From Lindgomyces ingoldianus (Eukaryota > Ascomycota > Dothideomycetes > Pleosporales > Lindgomycetaceae), in the NCBI RefSeq assembly GCF_010093535.1, contig NW_022985186.1, forward strand, positions 170,289 through 227,634: a stretch of DNA of 57,346 bases. Direction: 5' to 3'. The position numbers were made by a program, and so were the translations under genes. Position 1 is the stretch's first letter. Each line of letters begins with the position of its first letter. The notes below the pieces were generated by a model. It was not told the origin of the DNA. It saw only the letters and a program-made list of their open reading frames with translations, and ran no database searches. Of this stretch, positions 45,483 to 57,340 are shown one piece after another.

Positions 45483-46704
45483 TGTTACAGTCTACAGCTG
45501 GCCTAGTCAAGACCACCTGAAGTTGCCCCATGACGAACAAGGATGGTACCCGTTCATACCGGCATGCGAGGGCCTGGTTGGCCCGGATGAACCGGACCCC
45601 GAACCAGCGAACCGGCTGCCTAAAGAATGTGTTACCCAATAGGATAAGAACGTTAAGGATCGCAGTGATCGCAGGCTTGGCAAAGCCAAGTCTGACAATC
45701 ACTGCTGCATAGAAGCATAGGACGCAGGGTTAGCAAGGCTAAGCCCTGCAATCACTTTAGAAAACCTTTTATATATAAAAAGTTATTTAATTAACCTTTA
45801 AAAGTTGTAATTAACATTTAGTTTATTCTTTATATAGACTAAGTAGTACTGTTACTTTTTAATAAGCACAATACTATAGTGTATCTTGCACTATATACAC
45901 CTTCTCTCCTGTTCACTCGAACTGTTTGACCCAGCGCCTCATACCGCTGTCAGAGGGCAAACCACAATCCGGCCTATTCTCCCTACTCCCGCTCCCGGGC
46001 TAGCCAAGGACTGTACACCTAAGGCCGACTCACCTTCCTTCCAATCCCTATAAGGCCCGCGTACTCCTGGCATCCCTAAAGGGATGTTACAATCCTTGCT
46101 TTAGGGAAGCACTCGGGTCAATGATATTCCTAGGTGAGGGTAGGACGGATGGCAAGGGGCCAACGGCGGGGTGTACAGTCCCACGTAAAGGCTATTAGGC
46201 TAATGGAGAGAGGTAGGGTGACCAGATCGTGGTTTGCCCTGTGTGCGGCAGTATAGTGGCCAGGTCAAACAGTCCTGTTGGACAGGGTTAGAGGTATATA
46301 TAGTGCAAGATATACAAATAGTATTGCAGCTCTTTAGAAAGCTAAATGCTACTTAGTCTATGTAGAGAATAAACTAAACATTAAACACACCTTCTAAGGG
46401 TTATTTAATGTGGGAATTATATACATGTGCGGAGGGTGCTAAGGGGAGCAGGAGGAGTTTAAGGGAGTCCGCCAAGGCGAGCTCCACGAGCTCCCTTGAG
46501 CTCCCTGAACTCGTGGCCTGTCCTTCCTATTAGACGACGCATTCCTCCATTATCGCAGGCAGCTGCGCTGCTTCCGTGTCCTCCGATAGGTTCATAAGCG
46601 AGCCCTGCCCCAACCCAGCTAGATTGTGGAGCACTGCTGGTGGAGTTACGCCGGTCCAACCGTAGACCGTAACAAGGGACCCCAACAGAGTAAGGATTGT
46701 AACA
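45483..46704 (+). repeat. Solo LTR A (about 627 bp), interrupted by solo LTR B
   Basis: It begins TGTTACAGTC and ends GGATTGTAACA, with CTTTG on both sides (45478-45482, 46705-46709). Without LTR B and one AGGGA it is 627 bp. It belongs to the same broad family as the Gypsy-2 LTRs (shared GTGTACAGTCC, GTTTGCCCT, GCAAGATATAC and AATAAACTAAA boxes) but in inverted orientation to them, and it is a distinct subfamily. It is much less RIPed than the neighbouring elements. Confidence 0.88.
46085..46674 (-). repeat. Solo LTR B (590 bp) nested in solo LTR A
   Basis: It begins TGTTACAATCCTTGC and ends GACCGTAACA, with AGGGA on both sides (46080-46084, 46675-46679). It has the same orientation as the Gypsy-2 LTRs (587 bp) and shares their ends, but is well diverged inside. 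RIP is light. The short minus-strand open frame within is accidental. Confidence 0.9.
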
Positions 46705-46766
46705 CTTTGTTAGAAGTAATTATAGTAACAAAGTAGAACTATTATATTTTTTACTTTTTTAAACTA

Positions 46767-47082
46767 ATGTACTCTATAGGCAAGTTACTTACACACCTAA
46801 GTTACTTACTTTTTCTAAGACCTTACTAAACTACTTTTTTACACTAATACATTTCTAACAATACTACTTAGACGTGCTAAAAGAACATTAAATATAGCTT
46901 ACACTTTAGACTTTTAAATAAAATATAACACTCTAAAAGTAACATGCTACAGCTATATATAGAATTTTTTAAAAAATAATAAATAACTAACACACTACCT
47001 AACTTTTATAAGCTAATTTTCTAGCTAACTTATAAAAGTTAAGTAATAATAAGAAGTAGATAATTATTAAGCGTATACTTAA
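46767..47082. mobile_element. Half of a fold-back/pogo element (copy 4), cut by Copia-3
   Basis: It starts ATGTACTCTATAGGC after a TA and follows the left arm of the fold-back family for about 316 bp, then stops exactly where the Copia-3 LTR begins. The missing part is not found on the other side of Copia-3, since the right TIR lies there. Confidence 0.75.
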
Positions 47083-47314
47083 TGTAAAGCTATGTAAGGC
47101 ACTAGAGGCATGAGGAACTGCATTAAATGTATATTGCTAGAGGAGTCCTTTGCAGGAGTCTATATATATGCAAAATAAGTGGGTGAGTCTTGGCAACAGA
47201 CCATGCTGAGATGCATACAACTATGGTGCTGACGCATCCGACCATCGTGTGACGACACATCCGACTATCATGTGACTATAGTGACGACGCATCTGAGTGT
47301 CACCACTGCAAACA
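47083..47314 (-). repeat. Copia-3 3' LTR with GACGACGCATC minisatellite
   Basis: It begins (minus strand) TGTTTGCAGTGG and ends GCTTTACA. The central part has four to five ~20-bp units around GACGACGCATC. Unit number and spacing differ from 13427-13648. It is only lightly RIPed. Confidence 0.7.
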
Positions 47315-47462
47315 CACACCCCCAGCTTAAAATAAAGCAAATGTATAGGCAGAATAAACGCTAAACAAAAGATAGACAGATTCGTAAGCAATTTGTGTAG
47401 TAAATAGTTAAAGAGATGTGTGCAGTGCATAAAGAGTTGTTTATAATAAATTACTAATAGAG

Positions 47463-48049
47463 TGTTACAATCCTTACTTCGGAAAAATGGTAACTTCCGA
47501 AGTACAACGGCCTATGGGGTGTTAATGGAGAAGGGGGTGAGAACTTAGCTGGATCAGGTGTACAGTCTGTCGAGCAGAGTGAGGGATAGTCAGGGTTTGG
47601 GAGGCAGGCTGTGGTTTGTCCCTATAGCTGTATAGGTAGCTAGGTATTACTAGTTAGGTAGACAAGGGTTAGAGGTATATATGTTGCAAGATATATAAGG
47701 CAGCTTAATCCTCTTTAGAAAGAATTTAAGCTTCTTAGTCTATTATAAAGAATAAACTAAACATTAATTACAACCTTTTAGCTATAGTTAGGATTAAGAC
47801 TATATATATAGTAGTTGCATGCTTACATGTTTGCATGCTGTTTTCCTTTGTAGCCTGTAAGCGCGTAAGCCTGCAATACCTTATTAGACAGCGCACTCTG
47901 CTAAGCATTTGTCTATAAGATAGCACTATTCTTCTTCTGTTTAGTTATAAGGTCTGCTAATTATAGAGTTAACTGTTTCCTATCTGTTGTGTTTAGGGCT
48001 ATGTGTGATAGCAAGCTAAGTTATTATAGTCTGTTTGTTAGCTATAACA
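47463..48049 (-). repeat. Gypsy-2 LTR, left
   Basis: It is 587 bp, beginning TGTTACAATCCTTACTTCGG and ending GCTATAACA. The outer (left) part is clean and the inner (right) part RIPed. Confidence 0.92.
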
Positions 48050-51000
48050 CGCAGGCTCCCCTTCTAGTTAGCGTCCTTGCTGTTACGTTCTTTCTGTTGC
48101 AAGCGTTAGGTTTTCTTTTTAGCTAGTGCGTGTCCCTCTGTAAATGCCTAATGTACGCTTATCCTTTTTAACTATGCCTTGCTAGGCTTCTTGTCCTTCT
48201 GCCTCTGCTTGTTGCCTTTTAACTGTTGCTTAACTTAATCTACTTTATTATACAAAAATGCGTTCTTGTAGCGCTTGTTATTTAAGCAGTTCCTCTTGTG
48301 TAATGTCCTTGTTATTAGACAAGTGCATAGACTGTGTTTAAAAAAGGTGTTATTATAATGCATTTATGTTAGATGCATTCTAGGATTGCTTAGAGAAGGA
48401 GCAGAAAAGATTATAAGTAAAGTTAAAGGAAGCTTAAAAAGATAAGATGTAAGAGAAGAAAAAGTCCTTAGCGCGCCTATAGTCCTCTATAGCTTATTAA
48501 GAGAGGGCGCAGAAGTAGCTTAATCTTCTAGCAGATTAAAGGGTGAAATATCTAGAAAAAGACCTCTCTTTCTTAGATAAGCTTAAAGCACTTAAGGCAG
48601 AAGCTAAAGGTCACTCTCCTCCTTAACTAGCATTAAAAAAGGGCAGCTTCCTCACATTACAGCTAACTAATGCTGCAGTAGTTTTAGCTAATAAGAGTGT
48701 TTTTTAGTCTAGGGAACTTTTGCCTAGTTAGTTTAACTTAGAAGGCGCAAGTAATACTCCTATAGCGCCTTCTAGGCGTTCTGTAAGTTTGTAGCAGGTT
48801 CCTAGGTGTTTTTATAGGTTAGGTATCCTACCTACTTTATTAAGTAATAATTTCCTTTCTTATCTAAAATCTTTTTAACCTTATATTTAAGTTCTTTTTT
48901 GTCTTATTTTTAAGTTGCTAACAAGATATTTTTAGGTGCTAGTTCTAGCTTAGAAATGTAGAACTATAGAAAGATTTTTATGTCTTTTAGTAGTTTAAGC
49001 TTGCATGCTTTTAGGCAGGTTTAAATAACTTTATAAAGGCCTATTTATTTTTTAGCTAGCTTCTGTGCTAGTTAAGGGTTTTTAAAGTTTATAGTATCTA
49101 AATACACATAATTATAAAGGTGTATTTCTAGTGCTGTTTACTAGCGTTAATTTGCTAATGCTTCTATAGCTTTAGCTATAAGCTAAGCTTTCTTACTTAA
49201 CTTTTAATGTATTTCTAATAGTTATGTTGTCTAGTTTAAAGCTTTTAGTAGATCTATTAGCTAAGTCCTAAAAAGCTTGTATCTATAAGAGTAGCTAAAA
49301 TTTGCTTTATACAGGGTTATTTTAGTTAAGGTAAACTGTGTGGTGTTAATAGCTAACTAGGCTATTAGCAACTATTTAGGCTAGTCTATTTATTTGTACA
49401 AGATGTATTTTCTTAGATACTTTTTTATTTCTGTGTTTATTTGTTCTGTTTATCTGTCTGTTTAAGAGTAGTAGGCTGTAAAGAGTTTATAGGTTATCTT
49501 AAGGTGCTAGACTATAGTTGTCTAATACTTGCTAGTAAAAAGTTTGTCTCTATCTAAGATAATAATCTGTAGGCATCTATAAGTTGTAAAAAGATTCTTT
49601 TTTATTTTAAACATAAATTCTTTTGCTGTTATGCTTTTCTCTGTTGCCTATATAAAAACAAACTTTATAGTTTTATTAACTATTACTGCAATTATGTTAC
49701 AAAGCCTTTCTGTACTAGGTTCTTAGGACAGTAGTAGTCCTGTTATAAAGTCTATTATTATTATAGTCTAAGGCTGTTTAGGTGCTATAATTAGCTAGAG
49801 TTATCTATATAGTTTATGTCTTTAGGGGTTATTCTTATTGCAAAGGTTACATTCTTGTAGTACCTTAGTGCACAAGTATTTTAATTATAAGACATCTTTA
49901 AAAATTGCTTTTTTTATTTTCTTTTAAAGCAATCCTATTCTAGGGTGGCTAAACATTAGGGCCTTATAATATTCTTTAATAAGGTTTTTCTATCTATATT
50001 CTGTAATTATTAGGGAATAGATTAATTCCTCTAGTTTTAGTCTATTATATACTAGGCCTTAGTTAGTTTCCTTAAAGATTGCAAACTCTTCTATGTCTTC
50101 CTCTAATTTGTTAAAATAGTTAGAATGTCTGCTAAGAACGTCTACTTGTTAATTACTGCTTTTAAGGACATGCTTAATAATAAAGTTAAACTGTGCTAAC
50201 TCTATTGCCTATTATACATGCATTAGAGAGAGTTTCTTTGTTGTTAGAAAGGTTACTAAGTTAGCGTAGTTAGTATAAATAACAAATTATTGTCTAAGCC
50301 TTTATAATTTAACTTCTTAATTTCTGCAAGCATTAACTATAGCTTTAAGTTCTTTGTCTAGTATAGTGTACTTTTATTCTGCAAGGGCGAATTTTGCCAA
50401 ATAATATGCTACTAGGTGCTAATAGCTGTCCTCTTGTTTCTGTAGAAGGGCTGCTCCTTTAGCTTGTTTTAAGGCGTTAGTGTGTACCTTAGTTTTAAGA
50501 GTTAAGTTATACATCTAGAGGACTAAGTAACTAGTAATAATTTTCTTTAGTTCTTTAAAAGACTAATTTATTTTAGTTGTCTACTAAAACTTATGTAATG
50601 CTTTTTCCTTTGTTATAGCATTAGTAAGTAAGAGCGCTATTTTAGAGTAGTCTTTAATTATTCTTTGTACATAACCTGTTAGTCTAAGGAATCCTCTAAT
50701 CTTAGTAATAGATTTAGGTACAGGCTATTTAAGTACTTTAGTAACCTTCTTTAAGTCTATCTTTATTTAGTCCTAGTTTATAATAAACCCTAGATATTTA
50801 GTTTTCTACATGTTAAATTCACACTTTTCTAGTTAAAGATGTAGGCTATATTACCTAAAGCGTTCTAATACAAGTTTTACTTTTAAGATGTAGTTATTAC
50901 AGCTTTCCTTAGTGTATACTAATATGTTGTTAAGGTATACTAATACAAATATGTTAAAGTATAAATTTAAAGCTGTGTTAATAACTCTTTAGAAAGTTAC

Positions 51001-54000
51001 AGGCGCGTTAGTAAGTCTAAAGGGCATAACAAGCAGTTTATATAGTCCTCTAGGGGTTTAAAAGGCTGTTATCTATTTATGTCCTTATTTAATCCTTATC
51101 TTATTAAATCTGTCTTAGACGTTAAACTTAGTAAAGTGCTTAGTTTCTTTTAGTTAGTTTATAATGTTCTAGATTATTAGAAGGGGGTACTAGTCTTATA
51201 TAGTGTTATTATTTAAAGTTTAATAGTCCTAACATACTCTTACTTTACTATTTTTCTTTTTTGTAAAGACTACTGCTAATGCTACTAAGCTGTTACTTTC
51301 CTAAATATGTTCTTATAATAACATCCTGTCTACGTATTCTTATAATGCGTCTTTCTAGGCTTTAGTTAATAGTTAGAGTTTATAAGCTTTTAGCTAAAGT
51401 TCTAGTTTAAGATTAATAGCGTAGTTCTATAGCTAATGCAGGGGTAGTTTTTCTAGGTCTTCTAAAGTTTTAAACATGTCTTTATATTCTATATATTCTT
51501 CTAGTAAGTTTCCTGTTTTGTAGGCAATCCTATAGATTCCTATCTAGTTAAAGTCTTATTCTTTCTAAAATTCTTTAAAAGACATTTCTTCTAATTCCTC
51601 CTTTATTAAGCAGACTGCCTAGGCCTCTAGTTTCTAGTATAAGAACTTCTTTAGTTTTCCTTTCTTAGGGAAATATCCGCTTCCTTCTTTAGCTTATTAG
51701 TAGAAGGTGCATAAGTTATTATAGCAGGCTAACTAGGTCATCCTAGCATAGTCTTCTTTTGCTACTAGGGTCATAGTCTGCTAGTTAATTATTAGGTTAT
51801 GTTTATAAAGCTAGTTATATCTAAGTATTACTTAGTATTTTTCTTTTAATAGTAAGATGTTAAAAGATATCTAGTTGCTAGTTCCTTTAGCGTCTGTAAT
51901 AAGTTTATAAGTTTTAAGTTATATCTATCCTACTCTATATTTAATTAATAAGGCGTCTGCTAGAGTTACTTTAAAAAGTCTTTTTTTAGTTCTAAAGAGT
52001 ATCTGTCTCTAGTTAACCTACATAGAATTAATTACTATAAAGGTGCAACTGCTGTCTATTAGCGCAAGGCCTGTCTATTTTTGTCTAAGGCAAGTAAGGG
52101 TTATTTCTATAGTTAGGCTCCTACCTAGTCCTTGTCCTACAGCAACAAGGGTACAGAGTTTATAGGGAATTTCTAGATAGTCTATGCTGTTGTCTTTCTT
52201 AACTTTAAGAGCTTCTTCTTAGTAGCTTTTAATTTAGTTAGATTATATTTTATATTTCTAATAACCTTATATTATGCATTCTGCAACAGTGCAGTGTTAA
52301 TCTTCTACTTTATAATAATACAGTATTTAATTATTTTGCTAATAAGCTCTCTACTAAAAGTAGTAGAATGCGCAGTTTACTTAGTTTTTACATTCTATCT
52401 AAGGCCTTTGTTTATGCTTAGTTCTAGTGCTGCAGTAGGTGCACTAAGGCATTTTGCAAGTTAATGCTATTCTAGGGAGCGTGTCGTTTGCAAGCTTACT
52501 TGCCTAGATTCTGTATAGCTACTAGCCAGCTTTATGTTTAGTTAGCTAGTGTTTTAGGCAATACTTGTTAACACATAGATACTAGTTGTAAGGGCAGTTT
52601 TAGAGGTTATTCTAGACTAGTATTAGCTAAATCTATGTCCACCTTAGGTATTCTTTTATTTGCACTATTTGTAAGGGGTGGCTTTAATACATGCACTAGA
52701 ACTTATTATGTTGTTAGCTTCTATATAGAATGCAGTATCTATTTTATTAGCAGACTTCTAGGTCCTTTTGTGTAATTACTAGTGCTAGAGGGGGTGTATT
52801 AGCTCTTTAGTTACAGAGTTTTAGAGTTATTAGAGGGGTGCATTACTAATTAGGGCTCTTTTCTTTGTTTAAGATTTTTTAGAACATTTTCTATTATTCT
52901 TTGTTATTTAGCACAGCATAATAAGTTCTAGTAATTTCCTTAATTATGCTGTAAGTGTCTACGTTGTTATTAATGTGTAGTTTATACATTATCTTTCTGC
53001 AATTATTTTAGTTGTAGGTGTTGCCGCACTTCTAGCAGTTACTATAGGTAAATCTGTATTATAATTCTTAGGCAGAGATTCTAGTTATTAGCTGCCCTAG
53101 TAGAAATAGTTTTTTCCCTTCTCTTATATTCACAACATACATTATTGCTTATATGTAGCCTTACTATCTTTTGTAGACAGCTGCTTGTTCTAGTGCCTTA
53201 AATATATTATTATAGTTTTAAACTTTAACCTTCTAGTATTCTATTAGGCATCCTTTAGATTTATAATTGCCTCTACATTACTAGTAGAGGTTCTTGTTTA
53301 GTCTGTCTAGAATTTTAGGTTCTGTTAGACCCTACTCTATATGTATTACTTTTATTGTTAGTCCTTTATCTTTATTCTCTTAGTTAACAGAGTCTAGGCA
53401 TTTTTTTTTATAATGTCCTACTTTTTTATAGTTAAGGCACACTTTTTTTTTAAGCTATTTTTGTTATTTAGTACTTAGCAGCAGCCTTTTACCTGTTTAA
53501 AACTTGCTCTTTTTCTTAGTTAAGCCCTATGTATGTTTAGCATAGCTAAGATCTATTAGTTTACTGTTAGACTATTAGGTCTCCTTCTTCTTCTAGAATA
53601 CTTCTAGTTTCTAGAGCGTTATGCTAGAGCGTTTTTCCTAAAGACGTTCTTAATGTTAATTATTATATGTAGTTGCCCTTTTTACGTATTCTTTAAATTC
53701 TTCTAGTTTGCTGTAATGCATAAATTTATCTTTAATTGCGTTAGATAATCTATTATAGAACATTCTTCTAATAGCTGCTTTATTAGTCTATCTGCTAATA
53801 GCTAATTGTTCGCAGAAGTGTGCCACATATAATTAGACAGTGCCCTTTTCTTAATGTAAGGTGTCTATTTTATTAACTACCTTTTCTTTCTAGTTAGCCT
53901 AGCTATAAATTATTATAAGGGCTTACTTAAAGGTATTTATACTTTAAAAGATTTTTTAGGTGTAAATAAAAAGAATTTCTTTAGTTACCTTATGCTTTAT

Positions 54001-54458
54001 CTAGTTATCTGCGTGTAGTTAGAACTAAATAGCTAAGGGTCCTTCTAAGTAGAGTTCTATCTATAAGATTATTTCTTTATTAGTTTAAAAAGCGCCTTTA
54101 TTATACTGCATATATAAATAGCATTAAGTAAAGAATAGCTTAAGGTTCTTAGCTGTGCTGTTAAATAATTTAGGTAGGGCTAAGTGTAGTAACTTTTTTA
54201 ACTTAATGCTAGTCTTTTTTTTAGCAGCATTACAGAGCTTAGCAACTTCTAGATAGAGGGCGTGTAGTTATTAAACATGCAGTTGTTATTAAAGCTAGGT
54301 TCTAAGTGCTTTAATTTCTTAACAGAGATACTGTATTTGTTAACTATGTTCCTCCTTATTCTAAGAGAGGGTTTTACTAGTGCTAGCTGCACTAGCCCCT
54401 ATCATGCTAATATTAAGGGAGGTGTGAGGTGCTATACTTTTAGAGAGGTGGTAATTAA

Positions 54459-55045
54459 TGTTATAATCCTTACTTTAGAAAAATAGTAACTTCTAAAGTA
54501 CAATAGCCTATAAAGTGTTAATAGAGAAGGGGGTAAGAACTTAGCTAGATTAGGTGTACAGTCTGTTAAGCAGAGTAAGGGATAGTTAGGGTTTAGAAGG
54601 CAGGCTGTGGTTTGTCCCTATAGCTGTATGGGTAGCTAGGTATTACTAGTTAAGTAGACAAGAGTTAGAGGTATATATATTATAAAATATACAAGGCAGC
54701 TTAATTCTCTTTAGAAAGGATTTAAGCTTCTTAGTTTATTATAAAGAATAAACTAAATGTTAATTACAACCTTCTAGCTATAGTTAGGATTAAGACTATA
54801 TACATAGTAGTTGCATGCTTACATGTTTGCATGCTGTTTTCCTTTGTGGCCTGCAAGCGCGCAAGCCTGCAATACCTTATTAGACAGCGCACTCTGCTAA
54901 GCATTTGTCTATGAGATAGCACCATTCTTCTTCTATTTAGTTATAAGGTCTGCTAATCACGGGGTTAACTGTTTCCCATCTGTTGTGTTTAGGGCTATGT
55001 GCGATAGCAAGCTGAGTCATTACGGTCTGTTTGTTGGCCGTAACA
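54459..55045 (-). repeat. Gypsy-2 LTR, right
   Basis: It is 587 bp, beginning TGTTATAATCC and ending GGCCGTAACA. The inner (left) part is RIPed and the outer (right) part clean, the mirror image of the left LTR. Confidence 0.92.
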
Positions 55046-57011
55046 TAGAGAGGTTAGTAGAGATGTCCTCTAAGCCTAATTGTTGTACAAACTTTTTATG
55101 TTTTTGTCTTAGTAGCAACTTAGTAAGACTGTCTGCAGGCATCTAAGCAGTAGGTTTCTAGCTGACATGTAGTCTACTAGCAGAGATCTCTTGTTGTAAC
55201 TAGCTCTAGTGTATGTTAACATGCTTAAGCTTAGTTTAAAGCTTTAATAGATCTTTTATAACAATTCTAATTATCTGCTAATTGTTGCACTAGATAGTAG
55301 GGGTATTATTAATTAAAAGCTAAAGTTATATAAAGAACAGCTTCTACTACTCTATGTTAGTACTAGCTTGCAAGAGAGCGAGAAGCTCTGCCTTTATAGT
55401 TAATTTAGTAATAGTTTGTTGTAAGGTAGCTTTCTAGTCTACTACTAGACTAAAGAGCTTAAATAGATGTCTATAAGAGCTTTAACAAGTTGCTAAATTA
55501 TCTGCAAATGTAGCGTCTAATGCACTATAGAACTAGGCCTCTGTATAATTAAGCTTATAGAATGCGCTGTTTTAAGGGTTTTTTAATGCTCCTATTATAA
55601 AATGTTTTGTATAGAGTAGGTAGCGCTAGCAATGCAGGGCTGCATCTAGGTGCTTTTAACTAGGATTAGTGAGGTGGCGTGCTAGTATTAAGTGCGCATG
55701 CGCGATATCAGGTCGTGTGAATGATGTTATGTAGGCGAGTAAGCCTACTAGCTGTTAATAGAGCTTAGTCCTTCTATTATTAGTAGTCTTAGTAGAGAGC
55801 TCTAGAGTTTTACATAGAGGTATGTTAGGTAGTTGTTTTCTACTCTGCTTTAAATTAAATTTAGTAGTAATCTTACTAATAAAAAAGTCTTAGACTAGGT
55901 AAATAGATTTAGTAGTTTTTATAACTTAAATACTTAGAAACTATTTTAGTTTACTAGGCTTTCTAATGTTATATACATACTAAAAATTATGTTTAAACTA
56001 TTTAGCAGTCTTAGCATTACTAGAGTAGTATAGTAGTATAATGTTATTAATATATACTAGTATAATAAGCTTATTATTAATAAATAAGTAAAAAGCTTTA
56101 AAATTTTTATAAAGTCTTAGCTAATTAAGCATTATTTTAACCTTTAGGTACTAAAGGTAAGATAATTCTTTAAGTTTATATAAAGCTTATAGTATCTCTA
56201 GGTACTCTCTATATTCTGCTTAAAAACCTTTAGGTGTACAGCAAAACAGTTATTTAAGAAGTTTAGCATTAAGAAAGGTGTTAGTAACATTATATTATTA
56301 AAATGTTAGTCTAAATGCAGCTATAAGAGCTATTAGAGCTTAAAAGATATAAGCAGCTACAGTAGTAGCATAAGTATTACCCTATTATTCTTAGAGGTCT
56401 CTTTATACGCAGATTTTAGCCTTAAATTTAGATAGGTAGCTATTTTTATTAAATTTATATATATATACTTATTAAAGTAGTAGGATCTTAGTAAAGGCAG
56501 CTTTTATTATAAATTTACTAGTGCGCTTAAAGCAGCTCTTTAACTAGTAACTGTCTATCTCTGTGCGCATAGCTGCTTAAAATTTAGCTATATATAGGTG
56601 TTTTATTAGATTATAATAGTGCTCTAGATGTAGAGGTAGCTAATTATAATAAAAGTGCACTTTAATAATAAAGCTAGTAAAGGTTGCAAAGTAGGTGCTG
56701 TACTGCTTTAAGCGTGTAATGTAGCTATTACTAATAATGTTTAACTTATTAATGTTAAGAGATTACACTTTTAGTGCATTATTCTAGTTAAGGTCTAGTA
56801 TATACCTAGGATTATGTACAGAGGTAATAGGTAGTTTATGCATAAAGGTAGTAAAGTTATTGTTTAACTTAGTATTAAATGCTTTTATTCTTATTTAATT
56901 TAAAAGTGCTAGATAAGACTTATAGTTATGTGTAAGTGTAGGTAATTTAGAGCTTTATATAAAGCTCTGTAGTGTTAGAAGCTAAGCATGTGTAGGGCTT
57001 TTATTACTCTT

Positions 57012-57061
57012 ATTAGCAGAGCTTGCTCTGCTTATTATTAGCAGAGCTTGCTCTGCTTATT
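57012..57061. repeat. Tandem pair of a 25-bp hairpin repeat at TIR-R inner edge
   Basis: Two adjacent 25-bp units each contain the near-perfect palindrome AGCAGAGCTTGCTCTGCT. The outer unit belongs to TIR-R and the inner unit is extra. The left TIR has only one unit (about 282-305), with one base changed. An 8-bp-stem hairpin could form from each unit. Confidence 0.85.
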
Positions 57062-57340
57062 ATATTCGGGTTTGCGGAACGAAAAGTTGAGCAGAATCTC
57101 CTCTTTTGGACGCGCTAGTTAGTCAGAATTTCTTCGGATAAACCCCGGTAACGCTGTTTCTCTGTCACCTTATGTGTTTCTTATATTCTTTTTTAAAAAA
57201 ATGTATACCTAATGTAAGTGCACCTTTATGCTAATTTGCATGCAGTTTGCTCCAGCATGCGTTGTGTAAAACATGTTTAAATTATAGTTAGTTGCGTCTG
57301 TTCCACCTCTCTAGCCACATCGGTGTGTCGGGGATTGGCA
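57037..57340 (-). repeat. Right terminal inverted repeat (TIR-R)
   Basis: This is the inverted partner of bases 1-305. It reads outward to GGGGATTGGCA and is followed by six bases (TCAGCC) that lie outside the repeat. Composition is near normal, with little RIP. The inner end carries the palindrome AGCAGAGCTTGCTCTGCT, present once more just inside. Whether it bounds one giant element or is an independent repeat in inverted orientation cannot be decided from the window. Confidence 0.93.

Larger units (their letters stand above)
47463..55045 (-). mobile_element. Ty3/Gypsy retrotransposon Gypsy-2, nested in Copia-3
   Basis: It is 7583 bp with 587-bp LTRs and target duplication TAGAG (47458-47462, 55046-55050). 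The minus strand carries a dead pol. Reverse transcriptase is near 51050-50700 (LLVMPFRLTNAPVTF, YLNNILVYTK, LEKCEFNM, TKYLGFIIN). RNase H lies near 50550-50200 (AYYLAKFALAEQKYTILDKE). An integrase with TIIIIDFITGLLLS lies near 49790-49700. A Lys-rich gag-like region with Cys-rich stretches is at 52300-54300. The left and right LTRs show opposite RIP gradients. Frames are full of TAA/TAG. Confidence 0.9.
47083..57011 (-). mobile_element. Ty1/Copia remnant Copia-3, with Gypsy-2 nested, right end truncated
   Basis: The 3' LTR is 47083-47314, about 232 bp, preceded on the minus strand by a polypurine tract AAGCTGGGGGTG. Upstream, across Gypsy-2, the minus strand of 55050-56900 reads as Copia RNase H and reverse transcriptase with RIP stops. 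It includes a C-terminal DKNIKSLYNN-like end matching the family's LTK...K.EF segment and a YILIT-like remnant of the YVDD box. The sequence runs into the hairpin repeat and right TIR without a second LTR. It is distinct in sequence from Copia-1 and Copia-2. An LTR-like relative lies at 13427-13648. Confidence 0.7.

Noticed and set aside
45463..45712. Three overlapping frames of 60-79 codons
   Set aside because: They lie in solo LTR A; the open frames reflect its higher GC content.
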